Shown here: positions 27,136 to 36,563 of the stretch, in pieces
How the letters are laid out: every line of letters starts with the position of its first letter
Numbering within the stretch: the stretch's first letter is position 1
Assembly (NCBI GenBank): GCA_021202635.1
Contig: JAJQCQ010000013.1
Span: 1-64,000, forward strand
Length of the DNA: 64,000 nt
Source of the DNA: Lachnospiraceae bacterium
Lineage (GTDB): Bacteria; Bacillota; Clostridia; Lachnospirales; Lachnospiraceae
Direction of reading: 5' to 3'
Translations under genes and position numbers: made by a program
The notes under the pieces: model-generated
What the model was told of the DNA's origin: nothing
Database searches by the model: none
What the model saw: the letters and a program-made list of their open reading frames with translations, nothing else

Positions 27136-28878
27136 ATGACAGAAGAAATTTTAAGTGCCATTAACGGAGAAGTATTTGGCGTCTGGTTTCTGATCGGCGC
27201 TGCGCTTGTATTCTGGATGCAGGCCGGCTTCGCGATGGTAGAGGCAGGATTTACACGCGCGAAAAATACCGGTAACATCCTCATGAAGAACCTGATGGAT
27301 TTCTGTATCGGAACCATTATGTTCATCCTGATTGGTTTTGGATTGCTGCTTGGCGAAGATATGATGGGACTGATCGGAAAACCCGGATTTGATATCTTCA
27401 CAAGCTATGCAGATTTCGACTGGTCGAACTTCGTATTCAACCTGGTATTCTGTGCGACGACCGCTACAATCGTTTCCGGAGCCATGGCAGAACGTACCAA
27501 GTTCTTATCTTATTGCATTTACTCAGCGGTTATTTCCGCGCTGATCTACCCGATCGAAGCGCACTGGATCTGGGGCGGCGGCTGGCTCTCTCAGCTGGGC
27601 TTCCATGATTTTGCCGGTTCCTGTGCCATCCATATGGTTGGCGGTATCTCCGCTCTGATCGGCGCGAAGATTCTTGGACCGCGTATCGGAAAATTTGAAA
27701 AGGACAAATCCGGTAACATCATTAAGGTAAACGCGTTCCCCGGACACAACCTTCCGCTCGGCTGCCTCGGCTGCTTCATCCTCTGGCTCGGCTGGTATGG
27801 ATTTAACGGCGCGGCCTGCACGAGTGTAGAACAGCTCGGCTCTGTATTTCTGACCACCACGGTCGCTCCGGCTACCGCAACAGTCGTATGTATGATTTTT
27901 ACCTGGATCAAATATGGCAAACCGGATGTTTCCATGTGCCTGAACGCTTCTCTGGCGGGCCTGGTGGCGATCACCGCTCCCTGCGATGTGACCGACTGCT
28001 TCGGCGCTCTGGTTATTGGCGCAGTTGCCGGACTGCTCGTTGTATTCGGCGTATGGCTTCTTGACAATAAGCTTCGCATCGACGATCCGGTCGGCGCAGT
28101 TGCGGTGCATATGATGAACGGCATCTGGGGTACGATTGCGGTGGGTCTGTTTGCCACCACCTCCGCTCCGGGCAATGACACGCTCACTGGTCTGTTCTAC
28201 GGCGGCGGCTTTGGCCTCCTTGGAACTCAGCTGATCGGTTTTGTGGCCGTAGCAGCCTGGACCGCGGTAACCATCACGATTACCTTCTCCATTATCAAAG
28301 CCATCGTTGGTCTCCGTGTTTCGGAAGAAGAGGAAATCCTTGGTCTGGACGCGACCGAGCATGGTCTGCCGAGCGCATATGCGGGCTTCAGTATTATGGA
28401 TGTTTCCAATACTTCCATGAGCGTCAATGCCAATACACAGCTTGGCAGCGACGACTATGTGACCGCTTCTCAGGCACAGAAGGACGCAGCTGTCAAAGTG
28501 GTCAAGGCACCGGCTTCCGAAACCGGTATTTACAAGGTATCCATTATCGCCAGACTGTCCCGTTATGACGTGCTGAGAAAGGCGATGAACGACATCGGCG
28601 TGACCGGCATGACGGTGACACAGGTCATGGGCTGCGGCATCCAGAAGGGTGCGGGTGAAAAATACCGTGGCGTTGAGCTTGATGCGACACTGCTTCCGAA
28701 GGTCAAGGTCGAGATTATCGTCGGCAACCTGCCGGTGGATACAGTCATTGAAACGGCTAAGAAAGCACTTTACACCGGCCACATTGGCGATGGCAAGATT
28801 TTCGTCTATGGCGTAGACCGGGTGGTGAAGGTTCGCACCGGTGAAGAAAACCTGGCGGCGCTCAATGATGTAGAATAA
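27136..28878 (+). CDS. Ammonium transporter fused to a C-terminal PII domain
   Basis: Amt signature (FWMQAGFAMVEAGFTRAKNTGNILMKNLMDF; IEAHWIWGGGWL) followed by PII (GVTGMTVTQVMGCGIQKG...IGDGKIFVYGVDRVVKVRTGEE). Confidence 0.93.
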   Translation: MTEEILSAINGEVFGVWFLIGAALVFWMQAGFAMVEAGFTRAKNTGNILMKNLMDFCIGTIMFILIGFGLLLGEDMMGLIGKPGFDIFTSYADFDWSNFVFNLVFCATTATIVSGAMAERTKFLSYCIYSAVISALIYPIEAHWIWGGGWLSQLGFHDFAGSCAIHMVGGISALIGAKILGPRIGKFEKDKSGNIIKVNAFPGHNLPLGCLGCFILWLGWYGFNGAACTSVEQLGSVFLTTTVAPATATVVCMIFTWIKYGKPDVSMCLNASLAGLVAITAPCDVTDCFGALVIGAVAGLLVVFGVWLLDNKLRIDDPVGAVAVHMMNGIWGTIAVGLFATTSAPGNDTLTGLFYGGGFGLLGTQLIGFVAVAAWTAVTITITFSIIKAIVGLRVSEEEEILGLDATEHGLPSAYAGFSIMDVSNTSMSVNANTQLGSDDYVTASQAQKDAAVKVVKAPASETGIYKVSIIARLSRYDVLRKAMNDIGVTGMTVTQVMGCGIQKGAGEKYRGVELDATLLPKVKVEIIVGNLPVDTVIETAKKALYTGHIGDGKIFVYGVDRVVKVRTGEENLAALNDVE

Positions 28879-28945
28879 GCAAAGCGATATGAATGACAGA
28901 CACTTGTAAAAAGCAATACCTGTGCACAGCCCCCTTGCGCACAGT

Positions 28946-28980
28946 AAAGGCTCCGGCATAAAAACCGGAGCCTTTCTTTT
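28946..28980 (+). terminator. Terminator after amt
   Basis: AAAGGCTCCGG-cataaaaa-CCGGAGCCTTTCTTTT. Confidence 0.92.
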
Positions 28981-29029
28981 ATTCATACAACCGCGTACAG
29001 AATTTCAAAGTTGCACATCCACACACAGC

Positions 29030-29090
29030 GTTACAAGTCACACCCTAACCAATTCACATTATTTCAACCACTACAGGTGTAACCTGTAAC
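29030..29090 (+). repeat. Family A dispersed element
   Basis: GTTACAAGTCACACCCTAACCAATTCACATTATTTCAACCACTACAGGTGTAACCTGTAAC. Confidence 0.8.
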
Positions 29091-29102
29091 AGCATCCGGC
29101 AG

Positions 29103-29984
29103 CTACGCATTCAGCTCCGTCGCCGCCCCGTAAAAAATCATCGACAACATTCCCGGTCCGGTGTGTGCACCGATCACCGGACAGAGCATGGTAATGCGCA
29201 CATCCGCGTCCGGATTGATTTTCAATACCATTTCTTTGAGCTCCGCCGCTGCGTCCTTGCAGTCTGCGCAGCAGATATAAGCCGCATTGCCAAATTTGGA
29301 ATCATATCGATCCTTATAATAGTCCGCCAGGGCGCGCATCGCCTGACGGCTGCCCCGTTTTTTCGCCACGGATACCAGTTTACCCTGCGCGTCGATGGTC
29401 AGCAGCGGCTTGATGTTCAGCGCGGAGCCGACAATCGCTGTCGCCGCCGAAATGCGTCCGCCGCGGCGCAGATAAACCAGGTCTTCTACCATAAACCAGT
29501 GATTGAGATACGTGAGGTTCTCCCGCAGCCAGGCCGCGTTCTCCTCCAGCGTCATCCCTGCCTCCCGGTTTTTCGCCGCTGACTCTGCCAGCATCCCCAT
29601 GCCGCCGGTCGCGGAGAGACTGTCTATCACCTCAATATTCACGTTCTCATACTGCTCTTTCATCGTCTCCGCCGCCAGCAGCGCGGACTCATAAGTCTTA
29701 CTGAGGCCGCTCGAAAGCGCAATGTACAGAATGGAAGTTCCATCTTTCAAATACGGCCCAAAGGTTTCCTCATACTGATAGGGCGTGATCTGGCTGGTCT
29801 TTGTCGCTACATTCTGGCGCATGCTTTCATAAAAATAATGCATCCGCTCATCGCTCTCCGGACCTGTTGCGAGAAAGGTCTCGCTGCCGAGCACATATTC
29901 CATCGGGACAAAACGGATCCCATAATGTTCCGCTATTTTCGGATCAATATCCAGGGACATATCTACAAAAATCTCATAATTCAT
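29103..29984 (-). CDS. DegV-family protein
   Basis: FVDMSLDIDPKIAEHYGIRFVPM; TSQITPYQYEETF; YIALSSGLSKTYESA. Confidence 0.92.
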   Translation of the reverse strand: MNYEIFVDMSLDIDPKIAEHYGIRFVPMEYVLGSETFLATGPESDERMHYFYESMRQNVATKTSQITPYQYEETFGPYLKDGTSILYIALSSGLSKTYESALLAAETMKEQYENVNIEVIDSLSATGGMGMLAESAAKNREAGMTLEENAAWLRENLTYLNHWFMVEDLVYLRRGGRISAATAIVGSALNIKPLLTIDAQGKLVSVAKKRGSRQAMRALADYYKDRYDSKFGNAAYICCADCKDAAAELKEMVLKINPDADVRITMLCPVIGAHTGPGMLSMIFYGAATELNA

Positions 29985-30121
29985 ATTCTTTTCCTCTCGC
30001 TGGTATTTACTCTGCCTGCCAGAATCACTGTCATTTCATCCAGCGCAGGCGGCTCCTTATGCTGCCCTCACTATACTATATCTCAAATCTTCTGTCAACG
30101 GTACTGCTCCGTGCCTTCCCG

Positions 30122-30183
30122 ATTACAGATCACACCCTGACCAATTTACCTTATTTTTTTCCTCTACAGGTGTGACCTATAAC
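30122..30183 (+). repeat. Family A dispersed element
   Basis: ATTACAGATCACACCCTGACCAATTTACCTTATTTTTTTCCTCTACAGGTGTGACCTATAAC. Confidence 0.8.
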
Positions 30184-30206
30184 AGCATCCGGCCAATTAA
30201 AATCGC

Positions 30207-30262
30207 GTCTACGCTCCGCTTCGGTCGGCGCTAAGCGAACGTCCACTGGACGTTCAGCGCCG
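30207..30262. repeat. Module C hairpin next to a family A copy
   Basis: CGGCGCTaagcGAACGTCCactGGACGTTCAGCGCCG; same module inside the family B copy at 23304-23446. Confidence 0.7.
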
Positions 30263-30293
30263 CGATGGGGTTTATGACCAGTAACCTTTCCCG

Positions 30294-33200
30294 TCAGTGC
30301 GCGGTCGCCAGCCTGCTGCTGTGCCGTCCATGCTTTTGTTCCTTTGAGGTCTTCCCGATCTCCGCCGCATGACTGTCGCCCTTCGCGTTCATGATCAGCA
30401 TCTGCAGACGATTCTCTATGTTCGCGAAGCTGACATCCGGGTCATAATCAAGCGGCAGAATCTGCGCATCCGGATAAATCTCTTTCAGCTTCTTTGAAAT
30501 ACCGCGGCCAACCACATGGTTCGGCAGGCAGCCAAAGGGCTGCAGGATCACAAAGGAGCGGCAGCCTTTCTTCGCGTGATGCAAAATCTCTCCCGGAATC
30601 AGCACCCCCTCGCCGGCATCGAACGTATGGTGAATGATCGGGTCGCTGTCGTGCACCAGCTCCGGCAGCCGCGCCGGGCGCTCATAAAGCGGATGCTCAC
30701 ACGCGATGGAATCAGAAACATTATGCGCAAAATCAAACACCTCATTCACGGTGGCCGGCCAGGCCTTCTCTGTCAGCTTCCGATCCAGCTGATACTCTTT
30801 GTTCTGAGCATCCTGATAAAAATATGTTTTCTGGATGACGTCCGTCATCTTTGCCTCGATGATCTCAAACCCGTTCTTTTCCAGATAATCCTCGATGTCG
30901 TGGTTCGCGCCCGGGTGGAAATTCAGCAGGTATTCCCCGACAATTAGTACGCGCGGCTTCGGGTGGGAACGGTCATAGTCAATGTTTTTCATGAACTCGA
31001 TTCCCCTTTTAAAGCCGTGCCGCGCCCCGTTCAGTCCATGCTTTTCCAGACCGAAGATCAGCTCATCCATCGCGGCCTCGAAAGCGCGGTTCGCGCTGCC
31101 CGGCACCTTCTCATACGGACGAATCTTGCGGAGCAGCTCCTCCAGCTCATCAATCATCGGCAGACAGAAGGCAATCTTAATCGATGCCAGCATACACAGC
31201 TTATACCCCGGATGAAGGTTGTGATAGTCTGCGTCGTCATTCGTCAGTATCGGTACATGCGAATATCCGGCGTCGTCCAGTGCCTTGCGCAGAAGGGCAC
31301 TGTAGTGGGTCAGACGGCAGTCGCCGATGTATTTCGCCATCGCGATGGTGACGTCTTTATCGTCGTATTTGCCACTTCGCAGCGCGGCGAGTGCCTCCCC
31401 GATCACGATCTGCGCCGGGAAGCAGATATCATTATGTACATACTGCTTGCCAAGATGAATCGCTTCCTCGCGGCCGATATCCAGCGGCTCTGCTTTCATA
31501 TGGTGCTGGCTCCCCATCGCAGCAGCCATCAGGCGCGCAAACGCATGGGAGGTATTGGGCACAAGCAGGATTTTTTCCCTCCGGTCTGCTTTGGTAAACT
31601 TGACCGGATATGGATCCGGCAGCTCGTGCACCCGCAGCGCTTCTTTTTTGCGGCGGCGCATCTCCACCGTCTCCACAAAAGAGCGGACACGGATGCGCAG
31701 CGGCCCCTGGATATCGCTTTCATCCACCTTCAGAACCAGAGGCGTCTTGCCGGAAATCTCCTTCATCAGACGGATAATCTCATCAGACAGATAAGCATCG
31801 TGGCCACAGCCGAAGCTGACAATCTGCACGTACTCCAGATGCTCGCTCTGCGCCGCAAGAATTGCGGTGGAAAGCATCCGCGCGTGATAATTGTTTACAA
31901 TGTCCAGACGGTTCCTGCTCAGATCTACTTTATCAATGCCAGGCACAGAATCTGCGGTCAGCACCGGAATGCCAAGGCTCGTAAACATCTCCGGCAGGTC
32001 GTGATTCACCAGCGCATCATTCTGGTAAGGGCGCGAGGCCAGCACCACCGCATAGCTTCCCTCTTTTTCCACCTGGTCGATGATCTCCTGACCAGCCTTT
32101 TTCAGCTCGCGCGAAAAGGTCTCCTGCGCTTCGTCCCCGGCCGCGATTGCCTGCATCGTCTCTTCCGCCGGAATGCCAAAAGTCTCCTCCATGTATTTCG
32201 TCAGCTGATGATTGCGGTCCGTCGTCTTATGCCAGTGGAACAATGGTGCATCAAAGGGAATCCCCCAGCGTTTTTCCGGATTATCCGAATTGCGAATCAC
32301 AATCGGATAGCCTTTCACCACCGCACACATGGATTCGCTTGTCTTCTCTGTATTTTCCGAATTTACCGTTGTAATCGAAGGCATAAAAATGCGGTCCACA
32401 GAACCGTCCTTATTTTTCCCTTTTTCCACCAGGTTCCGGATGTGTCCGTGAACCAGCTTAGCCGGGAAGCAGACGGTATCCGAAGTCACGGCGGAAAGAC
32501 CATTCTCATAAATCTTCCGTGTGCTCTTATCAGAAATGCGCACATCAAAACCGAGCGATTTCCAGAACGTTGTCCAGAACGGCATCGTCTCCCAGAAGGA
32601 AAGCACACGGGGAATGCCAATCGTAATGCCGCGTTCTTCTTTGCTTACTTTCGGATATGGATATTCGCGGAACAAAAGCTCCTCGCGCAGCCGGAACAGG
32701 TTCGGTACGCGGTCTTTCTCCGCTTTCTTTTCTTTCAGCTGTTCGCGCACGTGCACATCCTTCGGGTCGCCCAGGATCTCCCCCCGCTCGCAGCGGTTGT
32801 TCGTAATCCAGGAATTCCCGTTCGAAAAGCGGACAATCGTGCGCTTGCAGTGATTCGTACAGAACGGGCACGGAGAATTGGATTCCTGTGTATAGGAAAA
32901 CTGCTCAACCGCATCCAGACCGATAAAGGTACGCCCAAAGCCCTCTGACGCCTCACAATGCTCTTTCGTCAGCAGCGCCGCACCGATTGCGCCCATCAGT
33001 CCCGGATAAGGTGCCCTTGTCACTTCACGGCCGGTGTACTGCTCCAGTGCGCAGAGCACTGCGTCATTCTGAAAGGTGCCGCCCTGTACAACAATCGTAT
33101 CGCCGAGAGAGTCCAGATTCGATATCCGAATCACCTTTGTAAAAACATTTTCTATGATAGAACGGCAAAGCCCTGCCATGATATCGCCAGACTGCTTGCC

Positions 33201-34889
33201 GTTGCGCTGCTCTGTAACAATGCTGCTGTTCATGAATACCGTGCAGCGGCTGCCAAGAACCGCCGGCTGCTTCGAAGCAAAGGCGGTCTTCGCAATCTCC
33301 TTCACCGGAATTTGCAAAGAAGAAGCAAAGTTCTCCAGAAAAGAACCGCAGCCCGAGGAACAGGCTTCATTGACGACAATATTCGTCACAATCCCGTGAT
33401 CCACCCAGATGGCTTTCATATCCTGGCCGCCGATATCCAGAATAAAGGTCGCGTCATCCACATACTTTGCCGCCGCTCTTGCGTGCGCAACGGTCTCCAC
33501 CATATGACATTCTGTGCTCCACGCCTTTGAAAAAAGCATCTCGCCGTATCCGGTCGACCCGGCTGCAAGAATGGACAGCTCGGCTCCCGCCGCACGGTAA
33601 CGGTCCCGAATCGCAAGAAGCGCTTTTTTCGCAACCATCAGAGGCTCGCCCTCATTCGGCGAATAAAAAGAATCCAGAATATTCTCCTGTTCATCCATCA
33701 GCACAAATTTCGTCGTTGTACTGCCGGAATCAATGCCCAGATACGCGCGGACCGTCTCCCCTGGCTGCGGCTGATAAGGCGTGCACTCTTTCAGCGTATG
33801 GCGTGCCAGAAAGCGCTCCAGTTCTTCCTCTGAGGAAAAGTACGGCTTTGAAGGGTCATACGTCCCAACGGCCGCCGTCCCGGCAGAACCCCCTGCAAAA
33901 TCTCCCGGTGCACAGGAATCCGCAGCAGCTGACTTTGCCTGCCCGCCACTCTTCAGGCAGTGAACCTCCGTGGATGGAGCATCCTGCCGCTGACCGGAGT
34001 GAGCGGGCATTTCCAGCCGCTCCCGCAGCTGTCCGGGCGTGTATACCGACGTGCGGGCGGCAAACATGGTCTCCAGCGACAGTGCCGCGCCATAAGCAAT
34101 CATAATCTCCGGCCGTTCCGGGATCAAAGTCTCCTCCGGAGAAAGTCCCAGCCGCTCAGCAAATACTCCGATCAACCGCGGATTAAAGGTCAGCGGTCCG
34201 CCTTCGAAAACAACCGGTTTCTCAATATCAAGCCCCTGTGCCAGGCCGCCGATGGTCTGTTTCGCGATCGCGTGAAATGCCGAGAGCGCCAGATCCTGCC
34301 GGGAAACTCCCTGGTTCAGAAGCGGCTGGATATCCGTCTTCGCGTACACACCGCACCGCCCGGAAATATCGTAGACACAGGTCCCCTGTGCAGCGAGTGC
34401 ATTAAATTCCTCCACAGGCGTCTTCAGAACCTTCGCGATCTCATCAATAAATGCACCGGTACCGCCCGCGCAACTGCCATTCATGCGCATATCGCTCACA
34501 TTCAGCGCGCCGGTCGCCGCGTCCCGGTGAAAGAAAATCATCTTTGCGTCCTGACCGCCCAGCTCAATCGCCGTCCCTACCTCCTGATAATACACACGCA
34601 GCGCAATCGAATTCGCCACAACCTCCTGTATATAGGGAACTCCCAGGCGTTTCGCAATTTCACCGCCGCCTGAGCCGGTCAGAGCCAGCCGCAGCACGGC
34701 GTCCGGAAAATTCTCCATAAAAGCGTCGAGCGCTAGGCACACACTGTGTACCTGCGCCGCGTTATGTCGTCTGTAATCGGAATATAATATCTGCTTTGTC
34801 TCCGGATCCGTCACAACAATCTTTGTCGTCGTAGACCCTACATCAACACCAACCAGAAATGGCCGGGAACCTGATGCGTTCTTTGGCAT
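30294..34889 (-). CDS. Giant 2-hydroxyacyl-CoA dehydratase activase-like protein (two ASKHA domains plus dehydratase-like region)
   Basis: GVDVGSTTTKIVV and GIDSGSTTTKFVL; GSCAGGTGAFIDEIA and ACSSGCGSFLENFA; PCPFCTNHCKRT. Confidence 0.9.
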   Translation of the reverse strand: MPKNASGSRPFLVGVDVGSTTTKIVVTDPETKQILYSDYRRHNAAQVHSVCLALDAFMENFPDAVLRLALTGSGGGEIAKRLGVPYIQEVVANSIALRVYYQEVGTAIELGGQDAKMIFFHRDAATGALNVSDMRMNGSCAGGTGAFIDEIAKVLKTPVEEFNALAAQGTCVYDISGRCGVYAKTDIQPLLNQGVSRQDLALSAFHAIAKQTIGGLAQGLDIEKPVVFEGGPLTFNPRLIGVFAERLGLSPEETLIPERPEIMIAYGAALSLETMFAARTSVYTPGQLRERLEMPAHSGQRQDAPSTEVHCLKSGGQAKSAAADSCAPGDFAGGSAGTAAVGTYDPSKPYFSSEEELERFLARHTLKECTPYQPQPGETVRAYLGIDSGSTTTKFVLMDEQENILDSFYSPNEGEPLMVAKKALLAIRDRYRAAGAELSILAAGSTGYGEMLFSKAWSTECHMVETVAHARAAAKYVDDATFILDIGGQDMKAIWVDHGIVTNIVVNEACSSGCGSFLENFASSLQIPVKEIAKTAFASKQPAVLGSRCTVFMNSSIVTEQRNGKQSGDIMAGLCRSIIENVFTKVIRISNLDSLGDTIVVQGGTFQNDAVLCALEQYTGREVTRAPYPGLMGAIGAALLTKEHCEASEGFGRTFIGLDAVEQFSYTQESNSPCPFCTNHCKRTIVRFSNGNSWITNNRCERGEILGDPKDVHVREQLKEKKAEKDRVPNLFRLREELLFREYPYPKVSKEERGITIGIPRVLSFWETMPFWTTFWKSLGFDVRISDKSTRKIYENGLSAVTSDTVCFPAKLVHGHIRNLVEKGKNKDGSVDRIFMPSITTVNSENTEKTSESMCAVVKGYPIVIRNSDNPEKRWGIPFDAPLFHWHKTTDRNHQLTKYMEETFGIPAEETMQAIAAGDEAQETFSRELKKAGQEIIDQVEKEGSYAVVLASRPYQNDALVNHDLPEMFTSLGIPVLTADSVPGIDKVDLSRNRLDIVNNYHARMLSTAILAAQSEHLEYVQIVSFGCGHDAYLSDEIIRLMKEISGKTPLVLKVDESDIQGPLRIRVRSFVETVEMRRRKKEALRVHELPDPYPVKFTKADRREKILLVPNTSHAFARLMAAAMGSQHHMKAEPLDIGREEAIHLGKQYVHNDICFPAQIVIGEALAALRSGKYDDKDVTIAMAKYIGDCRLTHYSALLRKALDDAGYSHVPILTNDDADYHNLHPGYKLCMLASIKIAFCLPMIDELEELLRKIRPYEKVPGSANRAFEAAMDELIFGLEKHGLNGARHGFKRGIEFMKNIDYDRSHPKPRVLIVGEYLLNFHPGANHDIEDYLEKNGFEIIEAKMTDVIQKTYFYQDAQNKEYQLDRKLTEKAWPATVNEVFDFAHNVSDSIACEHPLYERPARLPELVHDSDPIIHHTFDAGEGVLIPGEILHHAKKGCRSFVILQPFGCLPNHVVGRGISKKLKEIYPDAQILPLDYDPDVSFANIENRLQMLIMNAKGDSHAAEIGKTSKEQKHGRHSSRLATAH

Positions 34890-35174
34890 ACCTTCACTGC
34901 TCCTTCAATTAAAACCCTGTTTATCCTGTCGTAATCCTGCGATCCCTGTTCCCCGTTCCCGACGGAGGAATCGCCCACTCCATGTATTTTAACATGAGGC
35001 AAAACTATGTCAAGTGAAAAAACGCTAAATTACCGCACTTGGGCGGCCGTAAAAATTTGGTTTTTTCCTGACTGCTTCATTTTACCATAACTTTACGTTG
35101 CTTTTTTCCTTATTCTGTTGTATCATACGCTCTAAAGATAAATTTACAGCATTTTAAAAAAGGGAGATGATCTT

Positions 35175-36485
35175 TTGGCATCGGATGACGCCAGTGGGCT
35201 ACTATTGATTATTTTACTTATTTTATTCTTTTTATCCGCGTTCTTTTCTTCCGCGGAAACTGCTCTGACGACCGCAAACCGGATTCGTCTGCAGTCGCTT
35301 GCGGATGAAGGAGATAAGCGTGCTCTTACTGTTCTCAAAACGGTGGAAAACCGTTCTAAGCTTCTGAGTACCCTTTTGATTGGAAATAACCTTGTGAATA
35401 ACTTTCTCTCTGCTCTGACCGCATCCCTGGCCATTAAGCTGGCGGGAGACGGTTCCGTCAGTATCGCGACCGCTGTCCTTACGATTCTGATCCTGATTTT
35501 TGGAGAGATCACACCGAAGACCATTGCTTCCAATTACCCGGAAAAGCTGGCTTTATTGTATTGTCCGGTCATCAGCGTACTGATGAAGCTGCTGACACCG
35601 GTGATTTTTATTATCAATTCCGTCTGCAGTCTGCTGCTTTTGCCATTTCACATTGATCTGAACGGTTCCATGGAACCGGTAACAGAGCAAGAGCTGCGTA
35701 CGTTTGTTGATGTCAGCCACCAGGAAGGTGTAATTGAAAAAGAAGAGCGCGAGATGATCTACAATGTCGTAGATTTCGGCGATTCTCTGGTCAAGGATGT
35801 CATGGTTCCCCGCTCAGAGGTAATCATGATCAGCGACACAGATACCTACGATGAGATTAAGCAGACATTCCGCAGTGAAAAATATTCACGGCTTCCTGTT
35901 TACCATGAGGATCCATCCCACGTCATTGGTATCCTGAACATAAAAAAATTTTTCTGCTACGACGGCGGATGGGACTTTTCTCTGGAAGAAGCCATGTATA
36001 AGCCCCATTTTTCCTACGAATTCAAAAAGACAGCCGATCTGCTGGATTCCATGCGGGAGGATTCCGCCAGCCTGTCGGTGGTACTGGACGAATATGGAGA
36101 AACCGTCGGCATCGTTTCTCTCGAAGACCTGCTCGAAGAGATCGTCGGAGATATCCGGGACGAATACGACGAGGATGAGGCAAACCAGATTCGTAAAATA
36201 TCCGACCGCGAATACCAGATCGAAGGATCGGTTAAGCTGGATGATATCAACGATACGCTTGGCCTGTCTCTGGAGTCCGAGGCCTGTGACTCGATCGGCG
36301 GCCTGGTCATCGAGCTGCTCGATGATCTTCCGGAAGAGCAGGATGCGGTCACCATGGAGAATGGCACACAGCTTCTGGTTCTGAAAATGGAGGAGAATAA
36401 AATTGAACTTGTAGAACTGCTGCTGCCGGAATCTGCGTCAGGAAAGACCGAAGAAGAAGCGTCTGCCGCATGTGATATCGGATAG
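35175..36485 (+). CDS. HlyC/CorC-family (CNNM/CBS) membrane protein
   Basis: FFSSAETALTTANRIRL, IFGEITPKTIA, MVPRSEV, CBS and CorC_HlyC domains; TTG start with AGGGAGATGA upstream. Confidence 0.9.
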   Translation: MASDDASGLLLIILLILFFLSAFFSSAETALTTANRIRLQSLADEGDKRALTVLKTVENRSKLLSTLLIGNNLVNNFLSALTASLAIKLAGDGSVSIATAVLTILILIFGEITPKTIASNYPEKLALLYCPVISVLMKLLTPVIFIINSVCSLLLLPFHIDLNGSMEPVTEQELRTFVDVSHQEGVIEKEEREMIYNVVDFGDSLVKDVMVPRSEVIMISDTDTYDEIKQTFRSEKYSRLPVYHEDPSHVIGILNIKKFFCYDGGWDFSLEEAMYKPHFSYEFKKTADLLDSMREDSASLSVVLDEYGETVGIVSLEDLLEEIVGDIRDEYDEDEANQIRKISDREYQIEGSVKLDDINDTLGLSLESEACDSIGGLVIELLDDLPEEQDAVTMENGTQLLVLKMEENKIELVELLLPESASGKTEEEASAACDIG

Positions 36486-36518
36486 GGAACGTACCCGCCC
36501 CTGTGCACGAACAGCAAA

Positions 36519-36556
36519 GCTGCCGCCAGTCCATTCAGAACCGGCGGCAGTTTTTT
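36519..36556 (+). terminator. Terminator after the CorC-like gene
   Basis: CTGCCGCC...GGCGGCAGTTTTTT. Confidence 0.85.
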
Positions 36557-36563
36557 CCATTTG

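Noticed and set aside
27523-28986. 487-aa minus-strand ORF opposite amt-PII
   Set aside because: Antisense shadow of a clearly homologous Amt-PII gene; no recognisable domain and biased composition.
30963-32948. 661-aa plus-strand ORF opposite the activase
   Set aside because: Antisense shadow; His/Arg-rich translation without domain signature, and the sense ORF is well supported.
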